A DNA stretch of 64,000 bases from NCBI RefSeq assembly GCF_007018905.1, contig NZ_CP041402.1, positions 1,848,001 through 1,912,000 of the forward strand. Direction: 5' to 3'. Positions 52,119-61,309 of this stretch are shown here, in pieces. This stretch comes from Tardiphaga sp. vice304. GTDB lineage: Bacteria; Pseudomonadota; Alphaproteobacteria; Rhizobiales; Xanthobacteraceae. Under the pieces are notes generated by a model. It worked only from the letters and a program-made list of their open reading frames with translations, made no database searches and was not told the DNA's origin. Both the position numbers and the translations under genes were made by a program. Every line of letters starts with the position of its first letter. Positions within the stretch are counted from its first letter, which is position 1.

Positions 52119-53014
52119 TGGCCTATAGCGAAGACCATATCGTGCTGGCGGCGGAATACGTGCTCGGCACCCTGGACGCCGATGAGCGCGCGCAGGTCGA
52201 TACCATGATGACCGTAGACAAGGAATTTGCCGGGCTGGTCGATGCGTGGTCGCGCAAGCTCGACGTCCTCAACCAGATGGTCGGCCTCGTCGAGCCTGGT
52301 CCCGAAGTGTGGGAGCGGATCAAGCGCGCTGCCGGCCTGTCCGGCGCGCAGCAGGCTCTGATCCTTCCCGCGGCGCCGGTCGCGGCTGTTGCCGCCGAGC
52401 AAGCTGCGCCCGTCGAGGCCGGCCGTCCCGCCATCGATTTACCGTATGATAGCTCGCAGGACGGTTCGAACGTCGTTGCCTTCTCGCAGCAGGCGCGCCG
52501 CTGGCGCAATGTGGCGACCGGCATGATGGCGATCGCCGCGGCCCTGGTGGCGATGATCGGCCTGCAGGCGACGCGCCCCGATCTGCTCCCGGAAGGCCTT
52601 CGCCCGAAGGCGCCGCAGGTCGCGCAGGTTTCGCCGCCGGCGGCCCCCGTTGCGCAGGCCCAGTATGTGGCGTTGCTGCAGACCGATGCCGCGTCGCCGG
52701 CCTTCATTCTCACGGTCGATTCCGCCACAAAGAACTTCACTGTCCGCAAGGTCGGTGCCGAGCAGCAGCCCGGCAAGGACTATGAGCTGTGGATCGTGTC
52801 CGACAAATTGCAGGCGCCGCGTTCGCTGGGTGTGATCGGCGGTCATGACTTCACGACGGCAGCCGCACTGGCGGCGTATGATCCGGCGATGGTGAATGAG
52901 GCGACCTATGCCGTCACGGTGGAGCCCACCGGCGGCTCGCCGACCGGCAGCGCCACCGGCCCGATCGTGTTCACCGGCAAGCTGATCGAGACGGTGCCGT
53001 CTCCGGCGAAGTGA
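52115..53014 (+). CDS. RskA-type membrane anti-sigma factor
   Basis: 299 residues from ATG 52115 (an ATG follows at once at 52118). The N-terminal cytoplasmic part HIVLAAEYVLGTLDADERAQ ... EFAGLVDAWSRKLDVLNQMV is the usual sigma-binding helix bundle of this family. A membrane helix lies at about 143-165 (VATGMMAIAAALVAMIGLQA). The periplasmic RskA domain contains AFILTVDSATKNFTVRKVGA, GKDYELWIVSDKLQAPRSLG and YAVTVEPTGGSPTGSATGPI. It should hold the upstream sigma factor inactive until a signal triggers its release, commonly by proteolysis. Confidence 0.9.
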   Translation: MMAYSEDHIVLAAEYVLGTLDADERAQVDTMMTVDKEFAGLVDAWSRKLDVLNQMVGLVEPGPEVWERIKRAAGLSGAQQALILPAAPVAAVAAEQAAPVEAGRPAIDLPYDSSQDGSNVVAFSQQARRWRNVATGMMAIAAALVAMIGLQATRPDLLPEGLRPKAPQVAQVSPPAAPVAQAQYVALLQTDAASPAFILTVDSATKNFTVRKVGAEQQPGKDYELWIVSDKLQAPRSLGVIGGHDFTTAAALAAYDPAMVNEATYAVTVEPTGGSPTGSATGPIVFTGKLIETVPSPAK

Positions 53015-53030
53015 TCACGGGCTGCGCTTG

Positions 53031-53183
53031 TTTCTTCCATCTCCCCTTGTGGGAGAAGGTGGCGCGGCCGAAGTCCGCGTCGGATGAGGGGGCGCCGCCA
53101 AGCACTACCCCTCACCCGTCCGCGCTACGCGCGGCCACCCTCTACCACCTAGCGAAGCTTTGCTTCGCGCGGGGGAGAGGGAA
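53031..53183. repeat. Dispersed intergenic palindrome, family 1, copy D (inverted and decayed)
   Basis: The segment starts TTCTTCCATCTCCCCTTGTG and contains GGATGAGGG...CCCTCACCC, a GCGCGAAGC-like stem and a closing GGGGGAGAGGGAAAA. The centre is partly degenerate, with an inserted GCGAAGCTTTGCTTCGC palindrome. It fills the region after the anti-sigma gene. Confidence 0.75.
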
Positions 53184-53225
53184 AATGTTGCGCGCGTCGC
53201 AAGACAATCAAATTTCAGACAAAGA

Positions 53226-53252
53226 AAAACGCCCGTGGGGAGCGGGCGTTTT
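53226..53252. terminator. Bidirectional rho-independent terminator
   Basis: AAAACGCCCG-TGGGGAG-CGGGCGTTTT, 10-bp arms with A/T ends on both sides, lies between the anti-sigma gene (plus) and the convergent 66-aa gene (minus). It can serve both. Confidence 0.8.
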
Positions 53253-53342
53253 CCATTTGGAAGTCCACCCGGGGGGAAGTGGAGCTTCGCTGGATTCACA
53301 CGACGACCTTGGGGGACATCGCCGCGCGAATTCGTGAAATCG

Positions 53343-53543
53343 TTAGCGCACCGCGGTGGCGCTGGAGCTGCCGATTGCGACCGGCTTGCCGGCCTTGATC
53401 ACTTTGGCGGTCTGCGTGTAGCCCTCGTTCGAATTAACACGGGCGCTGATGCCGAGCCCGGCCACGAAAATACCGGCGATCAGGGCAACGATGACCACCT
53501 TGAGGTGGGTCATGCGGTCCGCGCTGTAAATCGAATGGTTCAT
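53343..53543 (-). CDS. Small membrane protein (66 aa), function unknown
   Basis: A short charged N-terminus (MNHSIYSADRMTHLK) is followed by one membrane helix (VVIVALIAGIFVAGLGISAR) and a ~30-residue polar tail (SNEGYTQTAKVIKAGKPVAI) that is probably periplasmic. A GGAGCG ribosome site lies before the ATG. Small proteins of this build are common in Bradyrhizobium genomes; I do not know a function. It is terminated by the bidirectional hairpin at 53226. Confidence 0.72.
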   Translation of the reverse strand: MNHSIYSADRMTHLKVVIVALIAGIFVAGLGISARVNSNEGYTQTAKVIKAGKPVAIGSSSATAVR

Positions 53544-53854
53544 CCAACGCTCCTGCCGTCTGTGCCTTCGACCGTTGGTGTCATTACCGGTCTGGCTGGT
53601 TCAACATCTCATGGCAAAGAACGTAGGGACGACGCCTTACGTTCCAAAGATGTGTTCACAAGGCAGTGAAGAGACGTGATCAGGCGCGATCAGACCGCCT
53701 GGCTGTTCAGTCGAAATCGGAAAAAATACCATTTAATCAAATGCTTGAAACTTTGAGTGCGAGAAGCGATGAACGGGCCGCGCCCCGCGACATTCTGGCA
53801 AACCGCTTGTCTGTGACGAATTTACATCATCTCGGGCGCGCCGGCAGGTCCTTG
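53544..53854. other. Intergenic between flhA and the 66-aa gene
   Basis: 311 bp without a supported gene. It contains a hairpin (listed separately) downstream of flhA and presumably the promoter of the 66-aa gene, for which I see no confident -35/-10 pair. Confidence 0.5.
53616..53644 (-). terminator. Probable flhA terminator
   Basis: On the minus strand GAACGTAAGG and CCTACGTTC pair (9 bp with one bulge) around a 7-nt loop and are followed by TTT. It lies ~210 bases after the flhA stop, farther than usual. Confidence 0.45.
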
Positions 53855-55987
53855 TCAGACGCTGCCGACGGTCTTCAGGCGGGCGCGCGGATGAATTTCG
53901 GCCTGCGACAGCACCGTGGTCTGGGCCCGGAAGCGCTCGACCAGCGAGCGCACGAACGGACGGATTGAGGCCGAGGTGACCAGCACGGGGGCTTCGCCTT
54001 CGCGGGCGGCCTGTTCGAAGCGGTCGCGCACCGTGGTCATGAATTCCGACAGTTTGGACGGCTGCATCGCCAGGCTGCGCTCTTCGCCGGTGCCGATGAT
54101 CGACTCGGCAAAGGCCTGCTCCCATTTCGCCGACAGCGCGATCAGCGGCAGGTAGCCATTATAGGAGGTGTTCTGCGCGCAGATCTGGCGCGCGAGGCGG
54201 GCGCGGACGTGCTCGACCACGGTGGCCGGATTGCGCGAGAACGACAGCGCGTCGGCAATGCCTTCCAGAATGGTGGAGAGGTCGCGGATCGAGATCCGTT
54301 CGGCGAGCAGCAGCTGCAGCACGCGCTGGATGCCGGACACCGTAATCAGGCTCGGCACGATGTCCTTGATCAGTTCGCCCTGTTCCTTCGGCAGGTCTTT
54401 CAGCAGCTTCTGCACTTCGCCATAAGACAAGAGGTCGGCGGTATTGCCCTTCAGCAGCTCGGTGAGATGCGTCGACAGCACGGTGGCGGCATCGACGACG
54501 GTGTAACCCTTCATCGTCGCCTCCTCCTTCAGCGCAGCATCGACCCAGGTCGCCGGCAGGCCGAAGGTCGGCTCGGTGGTGTGGATGCCGGGTACATTGA
54601 CCTGCTGGCCGCCGGGATCCATGACCATGAACTGCGCCGGCCAGATCCGGCCGCTGCCGGCGTCCACTTCCTTGATCTTGATGACGTAGGTGTTGGCCTC
54701 GAGCTGGACGTTGTCGAGGATCCGCACCGACGGCATCACGAAGCCCATCTCCACCGCCAGCGACTTGCGCAGCGCCTTGATCTGGTCGGTCAGCCGGTCG
54801 GTGCCATCGGGGCCGTTGACCAGCGGCAGCAGCGCATAGCCGAGCTCGATCTTGAGATCGTCGATCTTCAGCGACGCCGAGATCGGCTCGTCGGCAGCGG
54901 CGGCAGCAGCCGCGGCTACCGCGGGAGCCGCGGCTTCGCGGGCCTCGGTCGCCTTGACAGCCTTGTTGTTCTTGCTGGCCTTCCAGGCAAGCCAGCCGGC
55001 GCCGCCGCCGAGTGCCAGGAACGGCAGCATCGGAATCCCCGGCAGCAAGCCCAGCGCCAGCATCACGCCAGCCGACATGCCGAGCGCCTGCGGATAGCCG
55101 GACAATTGCTTCATCAGCGCCTTGTCGGCGGCGCCCGTGATGCCGGCCTTCGAGACCAGCAAGCCCGCGGCGGTAGAGACGATCAGCGCCGGCACCTGCG
55201 TGACCAGGCCGTCGCCGACGGTCAGCAGCGTATAGGTGCGCGCCGCTTCGGCGAATGACAGGCCCTGCTGGGCGACGCCGATGATGATGCCGCCGATGAT
55301 GTTGATGAACACCACCAGCAGGCCGGCGATGGCGTCGCCGCGGACGAACTTCGAGGCGCCGTCCATCGCGCCGAAGAAGCCGCTTTCATCCTCGAGGTCC
55401 TTGCGGCGCTTCTTGGCAGTGGCCTCGTCGATCAGGCCGGCGGACAGATCGGCGTCGATCGCCATCTGCTTGCCGGGCATCGCGTCCAGCGTGAAGCGCG
55501 CCGCGACTTCGGCGATGCGGCCCGAACCCTTGGTGATGACGACGAAGTTCACGATCACCAGGATCGCGAAAACGATGATGCCGATGACGAAATTGCCACC
55601 CATCACGAAATTGCCGAACGCCTCGATGACATGGCCGGCGGCGGCGGTGCCCTCGTGGCCGTGCGACAGGATCAGCCGGGTCGAGGCCATGTTGAGCGAC
55701 AGCCGCAGCATGGTCGAAATCAAGAGTACGGTCGGGAACGACGAGAATTCCAGCGGCGTCTGGATGAACAGCGCCGTCATCAGGATCAGGATCGACATCG
55801 TGATCGAAATCGCCAGAAACAGGTCGAGCACGATCGCCGGCAGCGGCATGATCAGCACGACCAGGATGATCAGCACGCCGAAGGCGAGCGCCAGATCGCC
55901 GCGCAAAATCATCGAGCGGAGGTCGCTGAACGTGAAGCCCGCCTTCGGCGCCCCGCCCAAGCCTGATCCCGCTACCAAATCCGTCAT
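53855..55987 (-). CDS. flhA: Flagellar type III export membrane protein FlhA
   Basis: 710 residues from ATG 55987 (MTDLVAGSGLGGAPK); the frame opens further upstream without similarity. The N-terminal membrane half has eight helices and the FHIPEP signature region: LAISITMSILILMTALFIQT, PLEFSSFPTVLLISTMLRLS, LNMASTRLILSHG, GLIDEATAKKRRKDLEDESG and FFGAMDGASKFVRGDAIAGL. An Ala-rich linker (about 345-375) joins the cytoplasmic domain (LPLVNGPDGTDRLTDQIKAL; LERISIRDLSTILEGIADAL-type block; NTSYNGYLPLIALSAKWEQA). It is the core export gate of the flagellum. It is 2.4 kb from fliI-fliJ, separated by the sigma module. Confidence 0.96.
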   Translation of the reverse strand: MTDLVAGSGLGGAPKAGFTFSDLRSMILRGDLALAFGVLIILVVLIMPLPAIVLDLFLAISITMSILILMTALFIQTPLEFSSFPTVLLISTMLRLSLNMASTRLILSHGHEGTAAAGHVIEAFGNFVMGGNFVIGIIVFAILVIVNFVVITKGSGRIAEVAARFTLDAMPGKQMAIDADLSAGLIDEATAKKRRKDLEDESGFFGAMDGASKFVRGDAIAGLLVVFINIIGGIIIGVAQQGLSFAEAARTYTLLTVGDGLVTQVPALIVSTAAGLLVSKAGITGAADKALMKQLSGYPQALGMSAGVMLALGLLPGIPMLPFLALGGGAGWLAWKASKNNKAVKATEAREAAAPAVAAAAAAAADEPISASLKIDDLKIELGYALLPLVNGPDGTDRLTDQIKALRKSLAVEMGFVMPSVRILDNVQLEANTYVIKIKEVDAGSGRIWPAQFMVMDPGGQQVNVPGIHTTEPTFGLPATWVDAALKEEATMKGYTVVDAATVLSTHLTELLKGNTADLLSYGEVQKLLKDLPKEQGELIKDIVPSLITVSGIQRVLQLLLAERISIRDLSTILEGIADALSFSRNPATVVEHVRARLARQICAQNTSYNGYLPLIALSAKWEQAFAESIIGTGEERSLAMQPSKLSEFMTTVRDRFEQAAREGEAPVLVTSASIRPFVRSLVERFRAQTTVLSQAEIHPRARLKTVGSV

Positions 55988-56191
55988 GTCTGCCGCTTCC
56001 TGCCGCGAAAATCCTCCGCGGGCGCCGAACGTCTGGGCGACGGCCGAGGGGCCGCCGGATCGAAAGTGAGGCACCGCACTGGCTTCCACGGGCATTCCCC
56101 GATCGGCTGACGAGACGCGACTTCACCCGGCAATTCTTGCCGGGTGTATGGTTAGCAAAGGGTTAATTTCCGGTCGTCGGGGCTGCGGCAT

Positions 56192-57538
56192 ATGGCGATC
56201 TGTGCTGCGGCGGGCACGCTGGTCGTTGTTGCGCTGCTTCTGCATGGCCCCTTCCCGGGCGGTTCGCTTGACGGGCGGGTGGCGCCCCACGATGTTGCCG
56301 CCGTGGAAAAAGAATTCAGGATTCGGGAGTTAACGCCCCATTTCATCCCCGACTCGCGCCAGGCGTGGGCGCGGCTCGGCATCGCCTTGATCATTGGCTC
56401 GATCGGCTCGGTCGGGATGTGGTCGGTGGTGGTGGCGCTGCCGGCGGTGCAAAGTGAATTCGGTGCCAGCCGCGGCGGCGCCTCGCTGGCCTTCACGCTG
56501 ACGATGGCCGGCTTCGGCCTCGGCGGCGTCGCCGCCGGCCGGCTGACCGACCGCTTCGGCATTGTCGCCACCGTGGTGCTGGCCGCCGTGCTGATGGGCG
56601 CGGGCTATCTCGCGGCCTCGTTGTCCACCGCGCTGTGGCAGTTCAACCTGATCCATCTGGCGATCGGCGCCGGCGCCTCGGCGACGTTCGGCCCGCTGAT
56701 GGCGGAAGCATCGCACTGGTTCGAGCGCCGCCGCGGCATTGCGGTGTCGATCGCCGCCACCGGCAGCTATATCGGCGGCGCGTTCTGGCCGCCGCTGGTC
56801 AATTGGGGCATCCAGAACCACGGCTGGCGCTTCACCCATGTCGCGGTCGGCCTGGTCAGTTGCGGCCTGATGCTGGCGTTCCTCTTCATCCTGCGACTGC
56901 AGATGGGAGCCGGTCCGCGCCGCAGCCACATCGACGCGCCGCCGCCGCGGATCGATTTGCGGCTCGGCGGCCATGCGCTGACCATGCTGCTGTTCACGGC
57001 CGGCGTCGCCTGCTGTGTGGCGATGGCGATGCCGCAGGTGCATATCGTCGCGTATTGCGGCGACCTCGGCTATGGCGCGGCGCGCGGCTCCGAGATGCTG
57101 TCCCTGATGCTGGCCTGCGGCATCATCTCAAGGGTCGGCTCCGGCTTTCTCGCTGACCGCATTGGCGGCATCCGCACGCTGCTGCTCGGCTCGGTGATGC
57201 AGGGCGTGGCTTTGCTGTTCTACCTGTTCTTTGACAGCATGGTATCGCTCTATGCCATCTCGGCGATGTTCGGCCTGTTCCAGGGCGGCATCGTGCCGGG
57301 CTATGCGATCATCATCCGCGAAGCGCTGCCGGCGTCGGAGGCCGCCACCCGCGTCGGCATCGTGATCCTCGGCACCGTGGTCGGCATGGCGCTGGGCGGC
57401 TGGATCTCCGGCGTGATCTTCGACGCCACCGGCTCCTACGCTGCCGCCTTCATGAACGGCCTCGCCTGGAACGCCGTCAACGTCACCATCATGGTGGCGC
57501 TGCTGTTGCGTGCGCGACAGCGGCTGGCGATGGCCTGA
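56192..57538 (+). CDS. Major facilitator superfamily transporter
   Basis: 448 residues if ATG 56192 is used. The first canonical helix starts only at ~residue 60 (WARLGIALIIGSIGSVGMWS), so a later start such as GTG 56303 is possible. Twelve helices are visible. The A-like motif AAGRLTDRFGIVATVVLAAV follows helix 2, and its second-half equivalent SGFLADRIGGIRTLLLGSVM follows helix 8. GAGASATFGPLMAEASHWFERRRG resembles the monocarboxylate/oxalate-formate group. Substrate unknown, probably an organic anion. Its stop is 1 bp from the stop of the convergent FAD oxidoreductase gene. Confidence 0.88.
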   Translation: MAICAAAGTLVVVALLLHGPFPGGSLDGRVAPHDVAAVEKEFRIRELTPHFIPDSRQAWARLGIALIIGSIGSVGMWSVVVALPAVQSEFGASRGGASLAFTLTMAGFGLGGVAAGRLTDRFGIVATVVLAAVLMGAGYLAASLSTALWQFNLIHLAIGAGASATFGPLMAEASHWFERRRGIAVSIAATGSYIGGAFWPPLVNWGIQNHGWRFTHVAVGLVSCGLMLAFLFILRLQMGAGPRRSHIDAPPPRIDLRLGGHALTMLLFTAGVACCVAMAMPQVHIVAYCGDLGYGAARGSEMLSLMLACGIISRVGSGFLADRIGGIRTLLLGSVMQGVALLFYLFFDSMVSLYAISAMFGLFQGGIVPGYAIIIREALPASEAATRVGIVILGTVVGMALGGWISGVIFDATGSYAAAFMNGLAWNAVNVTIMVALLLRARQRLAMA

Positions 57539-57539
57539 G

Positions 57540-58703
57540 CTACGCCGCTTCGGCGTTGCCGGTGACGCGTTCGCGCAGCCGGCGCAGCATGCCCTGTCCG
57601 CGGCGGCCGAGGAAACGGGCCCAGCGCCGCGCCTGCCAGGGCAGGCCTTCGCCGATCGAGACCGAGCGGAAGTGATAGGCGGTGGCTTCCGACCAGGCGT
57701 CGCAGGCGACCTTGGCGGGATCGTCATAGAACGCGCCGATCTTGTCGGCGCCCATGCCGTCGGTCGCGAGCCACTCCGGGATGTAGGCGTTGCACAGCCT
57801 TTCCACGTCGGTGAACACCATGTCGGTGCCGGTGCCGGCGGCCGGGCAGGAGGTCGAGAAAGCGTCGCCGACCAGTACGACACCGGCCGGGCGATGGCCG
57901 GTCGCGACATAGAGATCGGCCGGGCGGATCCGCAACTGGCCGGTGATCGCGAATTCGCCGGTGAAGTGGCGCAGCCTCGGAAACAGACGGTGCAAAGCGT
58001 CCACCGGCGCGTCGCGCATCTCGCGCAGCCAGGGGTCGTCCATGTCGCGGTACACGAACAGATTGGCGCGCATGCCTTCGGTCACCGGAAACAGCGTCAG
58101 ATAGGCGGCGCGGTCGCTCGGCCGTTCCGAGAAATAGGTCAGCGCCGGGAAGTCGAAGGCCGGTCGTCCGCGCGGGACGATGTCGAAGCCGATGGTGATG
58201 CTGTGGCACTTGCTGATGATCTGGCGCTCGATGCCGAGCTGGTGCAGCAGCCCGATGTTCAGCCCGCTCGACAGCACCACCAGCCGTACCGAAATCTGTT
58301 CGCCGGTAGATAGCGTCAGCGTCTGCCGGTCCGCACTGGTGGAAATCGCCGTGACCTTGGCCTCGATCTGGTCGATGCTGTCCGGGATTTCGCCGCGGAT
58401 CGCATTGACCATGTCGTGGTACAGTATGCCGAACTGGCGGCTCGGCTTGCGGTCGATCAGATAGCCGAACCGCGCGGTCCAGATCTCGCCATCGTGGCGG
58501 CCGGCGCGCAGCGCGGCATCGACCAGGCCGGTCTTGCGCAACAGCGCGAGCTGATTGGTGCTGATCTTTTCGGAACGCAAATCGGGTGGATATTTGGCGT
58601 GCGGATCGATCACCACGGCGGAGACGCCGGCGCGCCCCAGCATGGCTGCCGCCGTCGAGCCGGCGAGGCCACCGCCGACCACCGCAATATCCGTATATCG
58701 CAT
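57540..58703 (-). CDS. FAD-dependent oxidoreductase (geranylgeranyl reductase/monooxygenase-like)
   Basis: The start at 58703 gives 387 residues beginning MRYTDIAVVGGGLAGSTAAA, a Rossmann GxGxxG-type FAD motif. Later motifs: VVIDPHAKYPPDLRSEKIS, LVVLSSGLNIGLLHQLGIE and, for the FAD ribityl contact, RPAGVVLVGDAFSTSCPAAGTGTDM. This is the PHBH-type fold of flavin monooxygenases and halogenase/geranylgeranyl reductase relatives. No lysine signature of halogenases is evident. The substrate cannot be assigned. Convergent with the MFS gene. Confidence 0.85.
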   Translation of the reverse strand: MRYTDIAVVGGGLAGSTAAAMLGRAGVSAVVIDPHAKYPPDLRSEKISTNQLALLRKTGLVDAALRAGRHDGEIWTARFGYLIDRKPSRQFGILYHDMVNAIRGEIPDSIDQIEAKVTAISTSADRQTLTLSTGEQISVRLVVLSSGLNIGLLHQLGIERQIISKCHSITIGFDIVPRGRPAFDFPALTYFSERPSDRAAYLTLFPVTEGMRANLFVYRDMDDPWLREMRDAPVDALHRLFPRLRHFTGEFAITGQLRIRPADLYVATGHRPAGVVLVGDAFSTSCPAAGTGTDMVFTDVERLCNAYIPEWLATDGMGADKIGAFYDDPAKVACDAWSEATAYHFRSVSIGEGLPWQARRWARFLGRRGQGMLRRLRERVTGNAEAA

Positions 58704-58899
58704 AATTCCCAGCCTTGTGGACCTGCGACATTCTGGCAGGGATTGGCAAATAAAGCCTGAACAAGCGAACAACGGCCTTCACCCGTCGGCGGAGACCCGC
58801 GACATCGTCGGGCAAGGTGCGTCATGGCGGCTACACACGGGGAACGGGATGCCAAGCGTCGCGTTGGCGCGTCATCTTCCTCGAACGAAAGTAAAGCAG

Positions 58900-59142
58900 A
58901 TGAAAAGGTTTCTTGCGACCGCCGCGGCGGTTCTCCTGATTTCCGGTATCTCCGCGGGTTCGGCTTCCGCCAAGCACAAGCGCCAGGGCATTTACACCAA
59001 CACGAAGTCCCAAGGCGTGACCACCGGCCGGTCGGCGCCGACCGGCGGCAATGCGGCGCTGTCCGGCAATAATGGCAATTCCGGCAGCGGCAGCAACTCG
59101 CTCGGTAACGTCAAGGGCGGCAATTCCGGCGGCATGCGCTAG
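58900..59142 (+). CDS. Small secreted Gly/Asn/Ser-rich protein
   Basis: 80 residues. The N-terminus (MKRFLATAAAVLLISGISAG, cleavage near ASAKHK) is a signal peptide. The mature ~55 residues are basic at the start (KHKRQGIYTNTK), then low-complexity: GGNAALSGNNGNSGSGSNSL, GNVKGGNSGGMR. No ribosome site better than AAAGCAG is visible. It looks like a disordered periplasmic or exported protein; function unknown. Confidence 0.65.
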   Translation: MKRFLATAAAVLLISGISAGSASAKHKRQGIYTNTKSQGVTTGRSAPTGGNAALSGNNGNSGSGSNSLGNVKGGNSGGMR

Positions 59143-59163
59143 GCGTCGTCAGCTGCTCAACGG

Positions 59164-59898
59164 TCAGATCGCAGCCGTGCCGTCTCTTTGCTGCGATCGA
59201 CCGGGCGTCACCGTGTAGCGCAGATGCACGGCGCCATGGTCGATCTTCTCGCAGGAGGCCAGGGACAGTTCGGTCTTTCCGGCCAGCCCTGCGTCGCCGA
59301 AGTTGACGATGGATGTGCAGCCCGCTCGGGCATCGAGCGCCGGCGTCATGATGACGTTGAATTCATCCACCAGCCCGGCTGCGAAGAACGCGCCATTGAT
59401 GCCGCCGCCGCCTTCCAGCGCCAGCCGCTGGATGCCGAGTTCATGGCGCAATACGTCCAGCGTTGCTGCAAGGTCGATCTCGTCGGCGTCTGACACGATG
59501 TAGGAAACACCATCGGCGGCGAGTTCGGCGAGATGCGCGTCGGTCACGGCGCGGCCGAGCAGGACCACGACATGATCGCCATTGATGTCGGGCCGGCCAA
59601 AATGCAATTTTCCGGACGTATCGAGAGCTATGGCGAACGGACGGGCGTCTCTCGCCGCGAAATGATGCGGGCGCTCGACCGAGACTTTTCCGGCAGGCGG
59701 ATGCGGCGCGCCCTTGGCCATTTCGGCCATGGTGACGCGCCCGGCGATCCACGCGTCGGCCTTCAGGCTGTCATGAATCTTTTCGTAGCTCGCTGACCAG
59801 TCGTCGCGCGATCCGTCCGGGCTGGTGGTCCATTTGCTGAGTGACAGGCTGCCGTCGAGCGAGGACACCATGAGGCAGACAACATAAGGCTTGGTCAT
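59164..59898 (-). CDS. RibD C-terminal/dihydrofolate reductase-like protein
   Basis: The start at 59898 is fixed by AGGAG seven bases upstream; 244 residues. The fold is the RibD reductase/DHFR type: MTKPYVVCLMVSSLDGSLSL, ADAWIAGRVTMAEMAKG, RPFAIALDTSGKLHFGRPDI, VLRHELGIQRLALEGGGGIN (Gly-rich NADPH site) and LVDEFNVIMTPALD. It lacks the deaminase domain of riboflavin RibD, so it is a stand-alone NADPH-dependent reductase of unknown substrate. The upstream 196 bp reach the IS110 element. Confidence 0.88.
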   Translation of the reverse strand: MTKPYVVCLMVSSLDGSLSLSKWTTSPDGSRDDWSASYEKIHDSLKADAWIAGRVTMAEMAKGAPHPPAGKVSVERPHHFAARDARPFAIALDTSGKLHFGRPDINGDHVVVLLGRAVTDAHLAELAADGVSYIVSDADEIDLAATLDVLRHELGIQRLALEGGGGINGAFFAAGLVDEFNVIMTPALDARAGCTSIVNFGDAGLAGKTELSLASCEKIDHGAVHLRYTVTPGRSQQRDGTAAI

Positions 59899-60094
59899 TT
59901 CGTCTCCTGAACGAAGCCGCGGGGAGGGCGCCACGCAGCGAGCCTGACGGCAAAAGGGCGGCATGACTGACAACGCCGGCCACGGCGAAAAGACCCATTC
60001 TTCGAAAACACGGCTTACATGAAGCCCCGGGCGCGCCCGAGACGGAAGATCGAGGCATTTGGCAAGGCCGAGTGTGGAGCGACTGTCTTTCGGG

Positions 60095-61267
<1,173 letters not shown>

Positions 61268-61309
61268 TCAGCTTCGGTATCCAATTCTTTGAACGCTTGT
61301 GGTGAGCCG